A DNA stretch of 34,996 bases, taken from JBASRP01 sp044866075. Its GTDB lineage: Bacteria > Actinomycetota > AC-67. Positions within the stretch are counted from its first letter, which is position 1. The number at the start of each line of letters is the position of its first letter. The stretch is from positions 1 to 34,996 of the forward strand of contig JBIOTQ010000122.1 of the NCBI GenBank assembly GCA_044866075.1, given 5' to 3'. Below are positions 8,431-15,298 of this stretch, piece after piece. The position numbers and the translations under genes are program-made. The notes beneath the pieces are model-generated. The model was given only the letters and a program-made list of their open reading frames with translations. It was not told the origin of the DNA and searched no databases.

Positions 8431-9371
8431 TCCCCCTTCAGGAAGTCGTCGACGCCCTTCACGCGCTTCATGCCGGCCGCGCGGCCGCGCGCGGCGAACT
8501 GCTCGGCCATCTTGCGCGACGCCTCGTCGATCATCTCCTTGCCGAACATCACGGCGCCCTTGCGGTCGACGGTCGTGACGTGCTCGTAGTACTCGAGGAT
8601 CGCCTCCGCCTTGTCGTACTCGTCCTGCGTCGGCGCGAAGACTTCGTTCAAGATGTTGATCTGGTCGGGGTGGAGCGCCCACTTGCCGTCGTACCCGAGC
8701 GCCCGTTCGCGCATCGCTGCGGCGCGGAAGCCCTCGAGATCGCGGATCAGCAGATAGGGCCCTCCGATCGCCTGGAGGTTGTTGGCGCGGGCGGCGATGT
8801 TGATGTGCGTGAGCACGTAATGGAAGTGGTCGAGCGTTTCGTAGCCGGGGATCGGCTCGCCGGCGGTCACGGTCGGAAGGCCGAGGGACGCGCTCATGTC
8901 GGCCGGGCCGAGGATCAAGTCCTCGATGCGGTCGTCGCTCGACGCGATGTCGTGCAGGTTCCTCAGGCCGAGCGCCGTCTCGATCTGGACCTCGATGCCG
9001 ATGCGCTTCTCGAAGCCCATGTTGTCCTCGATCATGCGGAGCATGTTCGAGACGAACTTCACGTCGGAGACCGACTCGACCTTCGGGATCATGATGCAGT
9101 CGAGCTGCTCCCCGACCGCCTCGACGACCTCGAGGAGGTCCCTCGCGCACCATTTCGTGTACACGCCGTTGACGCGCAGGACCTTCGTCGGCGCCTGATA
9201 GGTGTTCCCTTTGAGCGCCTCCACCACGTTGCCCCGCGCGGCCTCCTTCTCGAGCGGTGCGACCGAGTCCTCGAGATCGAAGAAGACCTCGTCGGCGGGT
9301 AGGCCTGCGGCCTTCGCGAGCATCTTCGGGCTCGAGCCCGGAACGGAAAGGCAGGACCTGCGAGCTCTCAC
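8427..9371 (-). CDS. CitE/HpcH-family CoA-ester lyase (malyl-CoA or citramalyl-CoA lyase type)
   Basis: 314 residues from a GTG start with GGAGGA 5 nt upstream; the frame continues upstream to 9467, but the Shine-Dalgarno and the family N-terminus (RARRSCLSVPGSSPKM) fix the start. It is a TIM-barrel aldolase: DEVFFDLEDSV carries the metal-binding acidic pair near residue 33, IMIPKVES and IGIEVQIET are the next strand motifs, and GPADMSASLG and ALHPDQI are late-barrel motifs. The C-terminal extension (residues 240-314) is like malyl-CoA/beta-methylmalyl-CoA lyases. With the MaoC hydratase and acyl-CoA dehydrogenase next to it, cleavage of citramalyl-CoA or malyl-CoA to acetyl-CoA plus pyruvate or glyoxylate is likely. 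It is divergent from a LysR regulator, its probable controller. Confidence 0.88.
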   Translation of the reverse strand: MRARRSCLSVPGSSPKMLAKAAGLPADEVFFDLEDSVAPLEKEAARGNVVEALKGNTYQAPTKVLRVNGVYTKWCARDLLEVVEAVGEQLDCIMIPKVESVSDVKFVSNMLRMIEDNMGFEKRIGIEVQIETALGLRNLHDIASSDDRIEDLILGPADMSASLGLPTVTAGEPIPGYETLDHFHYVLTHINIAARANNLQAIGGPYLLIRDLEGFRAAAMRERALGYDGKWALHPDQINILNEVFAPTQDEYDKAEAILEYYEHVTTVDRKGAVMFGKEMIDEASRKMAEQFAARGRAAGMKRVKGVDDFLKGD

Positions 9372-9400
9372 GACGTCCTCCGATCGGATCGGCTCAAATT

Positions 9401-9419
9401 CCGGGTGAAACGCACCCGG
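9401..9419 (-). promoter_or_regulatory. Leader hairpin upstream of the CitE-like gene
   Basis: CCGGGTG (9401-9407) and CACCCGG (9413-9419) form a perfect 7-bp stem with a 5-nt loop. On the minus strand it is followed by AATTTGAG and, 29 nt later, by the GTG start at 9371. It could be an attenuator or an mRNA-stabilising hairpin; the T run is too short to be sure. Confidence 0.35.
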
Positions 9420-9514
9420 GCTGAGTATCTCCGGTCTCCGCCGCGGGGCACCAGTCGGCGCCCACACCGTCGGAGCCGCCTCCTATCGTCGCCCAACGAG
9501 AACCATGCTGTCCA

Positions 9515-9540
9515 ATATGTGATAGATCAGCTTCCCATAT
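9515..9540. promoter_or_regulatory. Probable LysR-type operator between lysR and the CitE-like gene
   Basis: The 191-bp divergent region contains ATATG (9515-9519) and CATAT (9536-9540) as outer arms, and TGATAGATCA (9520-9529), an inner dyad with arms TGAT/ATCA. Such T-rich dyads close to the regulator start are typical LysR binding sites that serve both directions. The block is notably AT-richer than its surroundings. Confidence 0.45.
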
Positions 9541-9562
9541 CTCTGCGTTATGCTTCGTAAGG

Positions 9563-10450
9563 ATGGATCTCGAGGATCTGAGCGCCGTCCGGGCGATCAC
9601 CGAGACCGGTACGTTCACGGCTGCGGCGCGCGCGATGCGGGTCGCCCAGCCCGCCCTCTCACGCCGGATCTCCCGGCTAGAACGGGAGCTCGGCGGACGT
9701 CTCTTCGACCGTCTCCCCCGACACGCCGCCCCCACCGCGCTGGGAGAGGCCCTCGCGTCGGCGGCGGCGCGGACGCTCGCGGAGGTCGACCGCGCGCGAG
9801 AGGAAGCCCTGGCGATCGCGCGCGGCGCCGCCGGACGGATCCGCATGTCGAGCCTGGCCGGTGGGATCCCGGCGCTCGCGCGCGGGATCGCTCGCTTCCA
9901 GGATCGTCACGAGGACGTGGCGCTCGAGGTCCGGACGCTCGACGCGGAGGCCGCCGTCCTCGCCCTGCACGAGCGCGAGATCGACATCGCGACCTTGCCG
10001 GGATCGTCGCTCGAGCCGGCGATGCGCTCGCGCCGCCTGGCGCGGTGGCGCGTCGTCCTCGCCGTGCGTCCCGAGCACCCGCTCGCCCGGCGTCGCTCCG
10101 TCACGATCACGCAGCTCGCCGAGCATCCTCTGCTGATGCTCGCGCCGGAATTCATGGTCACGCGCCACGTCACGAACCTCGCGACCCGCACCGGCCTCCG
10201 CCTGTGGGTGCGGCTGCGCGACGCGACGCCGGAGGCCGTCCTGTCGCTGGCGAGGCGCGGCTGGGGCGTCGGCGTCCTCCCCGACTCGGTCCGCGTGCCT
10301 TCGGACGTGACGGCCGTACCGCTGGCCCGCGCCGGGACCTCGGCCGACTTCGACTACGTCGTCGCTTGGATCGCGGAGCGGACGCTGCCTCCGGCGGCCG
10401 GCGACCTCATCGAGACCCTCGTTCGGGAGACGTCCGCGTTCCGCACCTAG
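9563..10450 (+). CDS. LysR-family transcriptional regulator
   Basis: 295 residues. Residues 1-60 are the LysR winged helix-turn-helix: MDLEDLSAVRAITETGTFTA, then AARAMRVAQPALSRRISRLE, the recognition helix and linker. Residues 85-295 are the type-2 periplasmic-binding-protein-like effector domain. The gene diverges from the CitE-like lyase with 191 bp between them, the standard arrangement for a LysR activator and its target, so control of that lyase by a CoA-ester or dicarboxylate-type effector is a fair inference. AAGG lies directly before ATG, too close for a normal Shine-Dalgarno. It converges on the AlkD-like gene, sharing CTAG (10447-10450) as both stops. Confidence 0.92.
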   Translation: MDLEDLSAVRAITETGTFTAAARAMRVAQPALSRRISRLERELGGRLFDRLPRHAAPTALGEALASAAARTLAEVDRAREEALAIARGAAGRIRMSSLAGGIPALARGIARFQDRHEDVALEVRTLDAEAAVLALHEREIDIATLPGSSLEPAMRSRRLARWRVVLAVRPEHPLARRRSVTITQLAEHPLLMLAPEFMVTRHVTNLATRTGLRLWVRLRDATPEAVLSLARRGWGVGVLPDSVRVPSDVTAVPLARAGTSADFDYVVAWIAERTLPPAAGDLIETLVRETSAFRT

Positions 10451-11130
10451 CCGAGGTGCTTCAATGCCTCGCGCCTCGATAAGCCCGACAAGAGATCCTG
10501 GTTCTCGCCCACGAAACGCTTGACCGCCGTGGGGTTCGTTTTCGCGTATTCGCGCAAGGCCCAGCCGATCGCTTTGCGGATGAAGAACTCGGTGTCCGCC
10601 GCGCGACGTCGGCTGTACGCGAAGAGTTTCTTCTCGTCGGTACCGCCTTTGTAGCGGGTCTGGTGCAGGATCGCCGTGCGCGCGAGCCAGATGTTCTCCG
10701 ACGCTATCCACGCGTCCATCGTGCGTCCCAGAGAGGGGTGGCGTCTCACCAGAGGGCCGATCACGTGTACCGCGAGCTCGTCGACGGTGTCCCACCACGA
10801 CTTGGCCGTGATGAGACGCTCGGCGACGAAGATGAACTCCGGGGTGAGGACGGTTGCGTGACGCCGCAGCATCTTGCAGGCTGCGTGCTGGTAGTCGCGG
10901 TCTTCCTTCTTCCAGCACGAGAGCGCGAGATCGGTGAGGTCGCGCTCGGACGGTTTCCCGAGGCCCTCGGCTGCGGCGCGGATCAGCTCCTCGCGTTCGG
11001 GAGACCCGATGCCGACGAAGGCGAACTGCCCGCGCATGTACGCGGTCATGTCCGCAGCGCGCGCGGGGTCGCGGTTCTTTTCGAGGGACACTGTCAGGCG
11101 ATCGAGGAACGCCGAGGAGAAGCGGGTCAA
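10447..11130 (-). CDS. AlkD-like DNA alkylation repair protein (HEAT-repeat glycosylase)
   Basis: 227 residues of HEAT-like helical repeats. AlkD removes bulky or cationic N3- and N7-alkylpurines from DNA without base flipping. The key residues are present: SWWDTVDELA contains Trp113 and Asp117, and GWALREY contains Trp190, matching the Trp/Asp/Trp triad of Bacillus AlkD in spacing. MTAYMRGQFAFVGI near residue 28 and AFVGIGSPER are typical N-terminal family text. The start is TTG at 11130, 11 bp after the malic enzyme stop, without a Shine-Dalgarno, so translation may depend on coupling to the upstream gene. It converges on lysR with a 4-bp overlap. Confidence 0.88.
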   Translation of the reverse strand: MTRFSSAFLDRLTVSLEKNRDPARAADMTAYMRGQFAFVGIGSPEREELIRAAAEGLGKPSERDLTDLALSCWKKEDRDYQHAACKMLRRHATVLTPEFIFVAERLITAKSWWDTVDELAVHVIGPLVRRHPSLGRTMDAWIASENIWLARTAILHQTRYKGGTDEKKLFAYSRRRAADTEFFIRKAIGWALREYAKTNPTAVKRFVGENQDLLSGLSRREALKHLG

Positions 11131-11141
11131 GGGCGGGACGG

Positions 11142-12569
11142 TTACACGCCCGCCGGGCCGAGGCGGGCGAGGCCCTGGTCGGCGGCGGTCTTCTGCACGG
11201 CGGTCGCGATCGCCTCGACGACGCGGCGATCGAAGACGCTCGGCACGATGTACTCCTCCGACAGCTCACCTTCGCCCACGACCGAGGAGAGCGCGCGAGC
11301 CGCGGCTTCCTCCATCTCGATCGTGACGCCGGAGGCGCGCGAGTCGAGCAAGCCGCGAAAGAACCCGGGGAATACGAGCACGTTGTTGATCTGGTTCGGA
11401 TAGTCGCTCCGGCCGGTCGCGACGATCCGCACGTTCGCGGGAACCTCCTCCGGCATGATCTCGGGGACCGGATTGGCCAGCGCGAACACGATCGCGTCGG
11501 ACTCCATGTTCGCGAGCCACTCGGGTTTCACGAGGTTCGGCCCGCTCACGCCGACGAACACGTCGGCGCCGCGCAACGCATCCTCGAGGCCGCCGGTGAC
11601 AGAGCGCTTGTTCGTGTGCTCGGCGATCCAGCGTTTCTGCGCGTTCATGTTCTCGGCCCGGCCGGTGTGGACGATGCCGCTGCGGTCGCAGCCGATAACA
11701 TCGCCGACCCCGACGTGAAGCAGGAGCTTCGAGCACGCGACGCCGGCCGCGCCCATCCCGAGGAACACGACGGTCATGTCCTCGATACGCCTCCCCACGA
11801 CGCGCGCGGCGTTCAGCAAAGCGCCCAGCACCACAACGGCCGTGCCGTGCTGGTCGTCGTGAAAGACCGGGATGTCGAGCTCGGCCCGGAGACGCTCCTC
11901 GACCTCGAAGCACTCGGGCGCGGCGATGTCCTCGAGGTTGATCCCGCCGAATCCCGGCGCGATCGCCTTCGCGACGGCGACCAGCGCGTCGGGACCGTTC
12001 GTGTCGGCGCAGACCGGGTACGCGTCGATGTCGGCGAACTCCTTGAAGAGCATCGCCTTGCCCTCCATCACCGGCATCGCGGCCGCGGGGCCGACGTTGC
12101 CGAGCCCGAGCACCGCGGTGCCGTCGGTCAACACGGCGACCGAGTTCTGTTTGATCGTGAGCTCCCACACCCTCTTGGGGTCGTCGGCGATGGCGCGCGA
12201 CACGCGGCCGACGCCCGGCGTGTACGCCATCGAAAGGTCGTCGCGCGTCTTCAACGGGAAGCGCGGAGCGATCGCGATCTTCCCGCCGGCGTGGATGCCG
12301 AAGGTTCGATCGCTGACGGAGCGGACCTCGACCCCCTGGACGCGCTGCGCGGCCCGGACGATGGATTGGCCGTGCGCCTCGTCGCGGCACTTCACGGTGA
12401 TGTCGCGTACCACGACCTTGCCGCGGTGCTCGACGAGGTCGACCGCTCCGATGTCGCCGCCGGCGCGTCCGATCGCGCTGGTCAGGCGCCCCAGGCCGCC
12501 GGGCATGTTCGCCAGGTTCACGCGAAGCGTGAGCGTGTAGCCTGCGGACGGCGTGATCGGGGAGGACAT
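11142..12569 (-). CDS. NAD(P)-dependent malic enzyme with N-terminal ACT domain
   Basis: 475 residues. Residues 12-90 form an ACT domain (RVNLANMPGGLGRLTSAIG), a small-molecule sensing module usually binding amino acids. Residues 95-475 are a malic enzyme: SMAYTPGVGRVS, VLTDGTAVLGLGNVGP, the metal site around NLEDIAAPECFEVE and VFHDDQHGTA, and the Rossmann motif FLGMGAAG. It oxidatively decarboxylates malate to pyruvate, linking fumarase-derived malate to acetyl-CoA production. ACT fusion implies allosteric control by an amino acid, inferred. A TATAAT box lies 11 nt before ATG with no Shine-Dalgarno, so the 5' UTR is only a few nucleotides. AlkD follows 11 bp downstream. Confidence 0.94.
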   Translation of the reverse strand: MSSPITPSAGYTLTLRVNLANMPGGLGRLTSAIGRAGGDIGAVDLVEHRGKVVVRDITVKCRDEAHGQSIVRAAQRVQGVEVRSVSDRTFGIHAGGKIAIAPRFPLKTRDDLSMAYTPGVGRVSRAIADDPKRVWELTIKQNSVAVLTDGTAVLGLGNVGPAAAMPVMEGKAMLFKEFADIDAYPVCADTNGPDALVAVAKAIAPGFGGINLEDIAAPECFEVEERLRAELDIPVFHDDQHGTAVVVLGALLNAARVVGRRIEDMTVVFLGMGAAGVACSKLLLHVGVGDVIGCDRSGIVHTGRAENMNAQKRWIAEHTNKRSVTGGLEDALRGADVFVGVSGPNLVKPEWLANMESDAIVFALANPVPEIMPEEVPANVRIVATGRSDYPNQINNVLVFPGFFRGLLDSRASGVTIEMEEAAARALSSVVGEGELSEEYIVPSVFDRRVVEAIATAVQKTAADQGLARLGPAGV

Positions 12570-12574
12570 GGTGA

Positions 12575-12591
12575 CCGCCGATTATAGGCGG
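12575..12591 (-). promoter_or_regulatory. Malic enzyme promoter: TATAAT inside an inverted repeat
   Basis: On the minus strand a perfect -10 box TATAAT (complement 12581-12586) is flanked by CCGCC and GGCGG arms (12587-12591 and 12575-12579), so the promoter core sits at the centre of a 17-bp dyad. TTCCGA, 16 bp further upstream, is a weak -35. The start codon is 11 nt downstream of the -10 box, giving a near-leaderless transcript. Confidence 0.6.
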
Positions 12592-12612
12592 CGCCGCCCT
12601 CGTCGGAACCGC

Positions 12613-13719
12613 TTATCGCGGTGGCTGTAGGACCGTTCGGATCGCGTCGATCAGGCGATCGAGCTTCTCCTTACGGCACGACTCGCCCATCAAACCGATC
12701 CGCCAGGCCTTGCCGGCGAAGGCGCCGAGGCCGCCGCCGACCTCGATCCCGAACTCGTCGAGGAGACGCCGGCGCACGATCTTCTCGTCGACGCCGCCTG
12801 GGACCGCGGCGGAGGTGAGCTGCGGGAGTCGGAACCCCTCGGCGGCGAGCAGCGTGAAATCCAGCTCCACGACCGAGCGCTGCAACTCTTCGCCGAGCGT
12901 CTCGTGGCGGTTCCAGCGATCCTCCAGACCCTCATCGAGGACCAGCCGCAAGCCTTCGTGCAAGGCGTAGAGCATCGAGATCGGGGCGGTGTGGTGATAC
13001 ACGCGCTCCGCGCCCCAGTAGCGGGTGATGAGGGCGACGTCGAGGTACCACGACTGGACCGGCGTACGGCGCGCGCGGATCGCCTCCATGGCGCGCGGCG
13101 AGAACGTGATCGGCGCGAGGCCCGGCGGGACGGACAAGCACTTCTGCGTCCCCGAGTAGCAGACGTCGATCCCCCATCCGTCGACGAACACCGGGATCCC
13201 GGCCAGCGAGGTCACGGTGTCGAGCACGACCAGCGCGCCCGCGTCGCGGGCCGTGCGCGCGATCTCGTCGACCGGCTGTCGCACGCCCGTCGACGTCTCG
13301 GCGTGCACGAAGGCCACGACCTTCGGACGGGCGCGCTTGACTTCGGTGCGCATCTCCGCAGGGTCGATCGGCCGTCCCCACGGAACGGAGACCTCGACGA
13401 CGTCCGCGCCGCAGCGCCGCGCGACTTCGGCCATCCGTTCACCGAACACGCCGGCCACGCCCACGACCGCTCGGTCGCCGGGCTCGAGGAGGTTGACGAG
13501 CGCCATCTCCATCCCGGCGCTCCCGGTTCCCGACGCGGCGAACGTGACCTCGTTCTTCGTCTTGAAGACCGTGCGAAGCATGTCGCCGATCTCGTCGAGC
13601 AACGCGACGAACGCGGGGTCGAGGTGGCCGATGACGGGACGCGCCATCGCCGCCAGGACCGACGGCGCGACGTCCGACGGTCCCGGGCCGAACAGCAGGC
13701 GGGTCGGAACCTCGGGCAC
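12613..13719 (-). CDS. Class V aminotransferase (alanine/serine-glyoxylate type)
   Basis: 368 residues with the fold-type I PLP aminotransferase layout. It opens with LLFGPGPSDVAPSVL, as alanine-glyoxylate and serine-glyoxylate aminotransferases do. ASGTGSAGMEMAL (62-74) is the phosphate-binding turn, LDTVTSLAGIP contains the PLP-pyridine Asp (167), and GTQKCLSVPPGL holds the Schiff-base Lys193. The enzyme converts glyoxylate to glycine with alanine or serine as donor. Near a CitE/malyl-CoA lyase-like enzyme, disposal of glyoxylate is a sensible role, though purine-linked ureidoglycine-glyoxylate aminotransferase (PucG type) belongs to the same group. The start is GTG with TATCGT 8 nt upstream and no Shine-Dalgarno, so it is probably leaderless. 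Confidence 0.9.
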   Translation of the reverse strand: MPEVPTRLLFGPGPSDVAPSVLAAMARPVIGHLDPAFVALLDEIGDMLRTVFKTKNEVTFAASGTGSAGMEMALVNLLEPGDRAVVGVAGVFGERMAEVARRCGADVVEVSVPWGRPIDPAEMRTEVKRARPKVVAFVHAETSTGVRQPVDEIARTARDAGALVVLDTVTSLAGIPVFVDGWGIDVCYSGTQKCLSVPPGLAPITFSPRAMEAIRARRTPVQSWYLDVALITRYWGAERVYHHTAPISMLYALHEGLRLVLDEGLEDRWNRHETLGEELQRSVVELDFTLLAAEGFRLPQLTSAAVPGGVDEKIVRRRLLDEFGIEVGGGLGAFAGKAWRIGLMGESCRKEKLDRLIDAIRTVLQPPR

Positions 13720-13760
13720 GGCGCATCACGATACCGCGTCGCCGTGGTAGAACCGCGCGC

Positions 13761-13841
13761 GTGACCTACGCGCTCGTCGGCCTCATCGCCGCCGGGATCG
13801 GAGCAACGATCCTGCTGCTCGTGATCCGGGCCCGGCGGTAA
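13761..13841 (+). CDS. Possible 26-residue single-pass membrane peptide
   Basis: GTG at 13761 opens a frame of 26 codons ending in TAA. It encodes one hydrophobic helix (YALVGLIAAGIGATILLLVI) followed by a basic end (RARR), with no room for anything else. TAGAAC lies 7 nt before the GTG, close to the leaderless pattern seen elsewhere in this window but ending in C instead of T. It is divergent from the aminotransferase and 32 bp before the thioredoxin-like gene, whose signal anchor is separate. Evidence is only compositional, so this may be chance. Confidence 0.35.
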   Translation: MTYALVGLIAAGIGATILLLVIRARR

Positions 13842-13873
13842 CGTCCCGGCGCCTCGGAGGACTACTTCCTACG

Positions 13874-14947
13874 ATGGCAAGCATGAGCAGAGCGCGCCGC
13901 CTGGTCCCGCTCGGATTCGTGCTGCTCGGCATCGCGATCGTTATCGCGGCGACACGCCTCGACTTCCTGCAAGGGGCGACCCCGCGGGGCGGCGAACGCC
14001 GGGACCCCGCGCCCGAGTTCACCGGCATCGCCGGCTGGCTGAACTCGCAGCCGCTGACGCTGCGCAAGCTCCGCGGCCGGGTGGTCCTGATCGACTTCTG
14101 GGCTTATTCGTGCGTGAACTGCGTGCGAACATTCCCGGCTCTGCGGCAGCTGTATGCGCGCTACCAGCCTTTCGGTCTCGAGATCGTCGGCGTGCACGCG
14201 CCAGAGTTCACTTTCGAGAAGAGCGCGTCGAACGTGCAGGACGCGATCCGCCGCAACAACCTACCGTGGCCCGTCGCCCTGGACAACGAGATGGCGACCT
14301 GGACCGCGTACGACAACCACTACTGGCCACACGTCTACCTGATCGACGCAAAAGGATCGATCCGCTTCGACCAGATCGGCGAGGGCGGCGACGACCTGAT
14401 CCAGACGCACCTGCGCGCGCTTCTGACCGAGAACGGCGCGCACCTTCCCGCGCCGGTGGACTTCACCGAGACGTCTCTGACGGCGCATATGACGCCGGAG
14501 ATCTACGCCGGCTTGGAGCGCGGCAGCATCAACGGGACCATCGGCAACCGCGAGGGGTACCGCCCCGATCAGGTCGTCGATTACGCGCGCGTTCCGGCCG
14601 GCGCGATCCGCGACGCGGGGCCCGGCGGGAAGGTCTTCCTCGCCGGGAAGTGGCGCGTCACCGACGAGTACCTCGAGGCCGCGGGGGACGGTGCCCGGCT
14701 CGATCTCGACTTCCTCGCGCGCGACGTGTTCTTCGTCGCAGCCTCGCCCGCGCCCGTTCGGGTCCGGCTGACCCTGGACGGCACGACGGTAACGGCGGCG
14801 GACCTCGCAGCCGATGCGCCCAACGGCCTGGTTCGCGTGTCCCGGTCGGACCTCTACCGCCTGATCGCGCTCGATCGTGCGGGAGAACACGTCCTGACGC
14901 TGACGGCGGATAAGGGGTTCCGGCTCTACACGTTCACCTTCGGCTAG
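13874..14947 (+). CDS. Membrane-anchored thioredoxin-like protein (DipZ C-terminal type)
   Basis: 357 residues. Residues 11-27 form an uncleaved signal anchor, placing the rest outside the cytoplasm. Residues 46-185 are a TlpA/thioredoxin fold: LIDFWAYSCVNCVRTFPAL contains the active CxxC (Cys80, Cys83), and PHVYLIDAKGSI contains the usual aromatic-strand block. Residues 225-357 form a beta-rich domain (GREGYRPDQVVDYA, KVFLAGKWRVTDEYLE) like the carbohydrate-binding-like C-terminal module of mycobacterial DipZ. The CcdA-like membrane part of full DipZ is missing, so electrons must come from another protein. Likely role: extracytoplasmic disulfide or cytochrome thiol chemistry. GGAGG lies 13 nt before ATG 13874; ATG 13883 is an alternative. 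Confidence 0.85.
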   Translation: MASMSRARRLVPLGFVLLGIAIVIAATRLDFLQGATPRGGERRDPAPEFTGIAGWLNSQPLTLRKLRGRVVLIDFWAYSCVNCVRTFPALRQLYARYQPFGLEIVGVHAPEFTFEKSASNVQDAIRRNNLPWPVALDNEMATWTAYDNHYWPHVYLIDAKGSIRFDQIGEGGDDLIQTHLRALLTENGAHLPAPVDFTETSLTAHMTPEIYAGLERGSINGTIGNREGYRPDQVVDYARVPAGAIRDAGPGGKVFLAGKWRVTDEYLEAAGDGARLDLDFLARDVFFVAASPAPVRVRLTLDGTTVTAADLAADAPNGLVRVSRSDLYRLIALDRAGEHVLTLTADKGFRLYTFTFG

Positions 14948-15001
14948 AGGTGCTCACCCTATCGGCATCCACCCACCCTGTTTGGCCCGATCGCGCGGCG
15001 A

Positions 15002-15181
15002 TCAGGCGCCGGGAAGGGCTTCGAGCCGAAGGTCGATCTCCGGAGCGTCTGGGAGGATGCGTTCCTGGAGCTCGTGAACGATCTCCTCGACCCGGCGCAA
15101 GCGGGAGTCGAGCTCCGACACGTCGCGATGAAGCGCGCGGACGAGAAGCGATAGATCGTTCAACTCGAGCGGATGATTCAT
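15002..15181 (-). CDS. Small coiled-coil protein
   Basis: A 59-residue protein. Nearly all of it is one amphipathic helix with heptad spacing of Leu/Val (LNDLSLLVRALHRDVSELDS then RLRRVEEIVHELQERI), ending in a short acidic tail. No family assigned. ATG at 15190 would add three residues, but TACCAT lies 7 nt before ATG 15181, the same leaderless geometry as other genes here, so I place the start at 15181. It converges on the thioredoxin-like gene with a 54-bp gap; GATCGC/GCGATC (14989-15003) forms a small stem over its stop. Reality of the gene is likely but not proved. Confidence 0.5.
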   Translation of the reverse strand: MNHPLELNDLSLLVRALHRDVSELDSRLRRVEEIVHELQERILPDAPEIDLRLEALPGA

Positions 15182-15228
15182 CGCTGCCATGGTAGGGGCG
15201 CGCGTGCCGCGGTCAAGGAATCAAGAAC

Positions 15229-15276
15229 ACGAAAACCCCAGGTCGCGACGCGCGGAAACGAAAATGACACGACCTG
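15229..15276 (-). terminator. Probable intrinsic terminator of the acyl-CoA synthetase gene
   Basis: On the minus strand, 22 bp past the stop at 15299, CAGGTCGTG (complement 15268-15276) pairs with CGCGACCTG (complement 15239-15247) over 9 bp including one G-U, with a loop of 20 nt. It is followed by GGGGTTTTCGTGTTC. The T run is interrupted and the loop is long, so efficiency is uncertain. Confidence 0.45.
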
Positions 15277-15298
15277 TCTAGTCAGCGCATCCGCGGAA

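Noticed and set aside
14948..15001. tRNA or terminator after the thioredoxin-like gene
   Set aside because: No cloverleaf can be formed; the only stem (6 bp, 14989-15003) overlaps a stop codon and lacks a T run.
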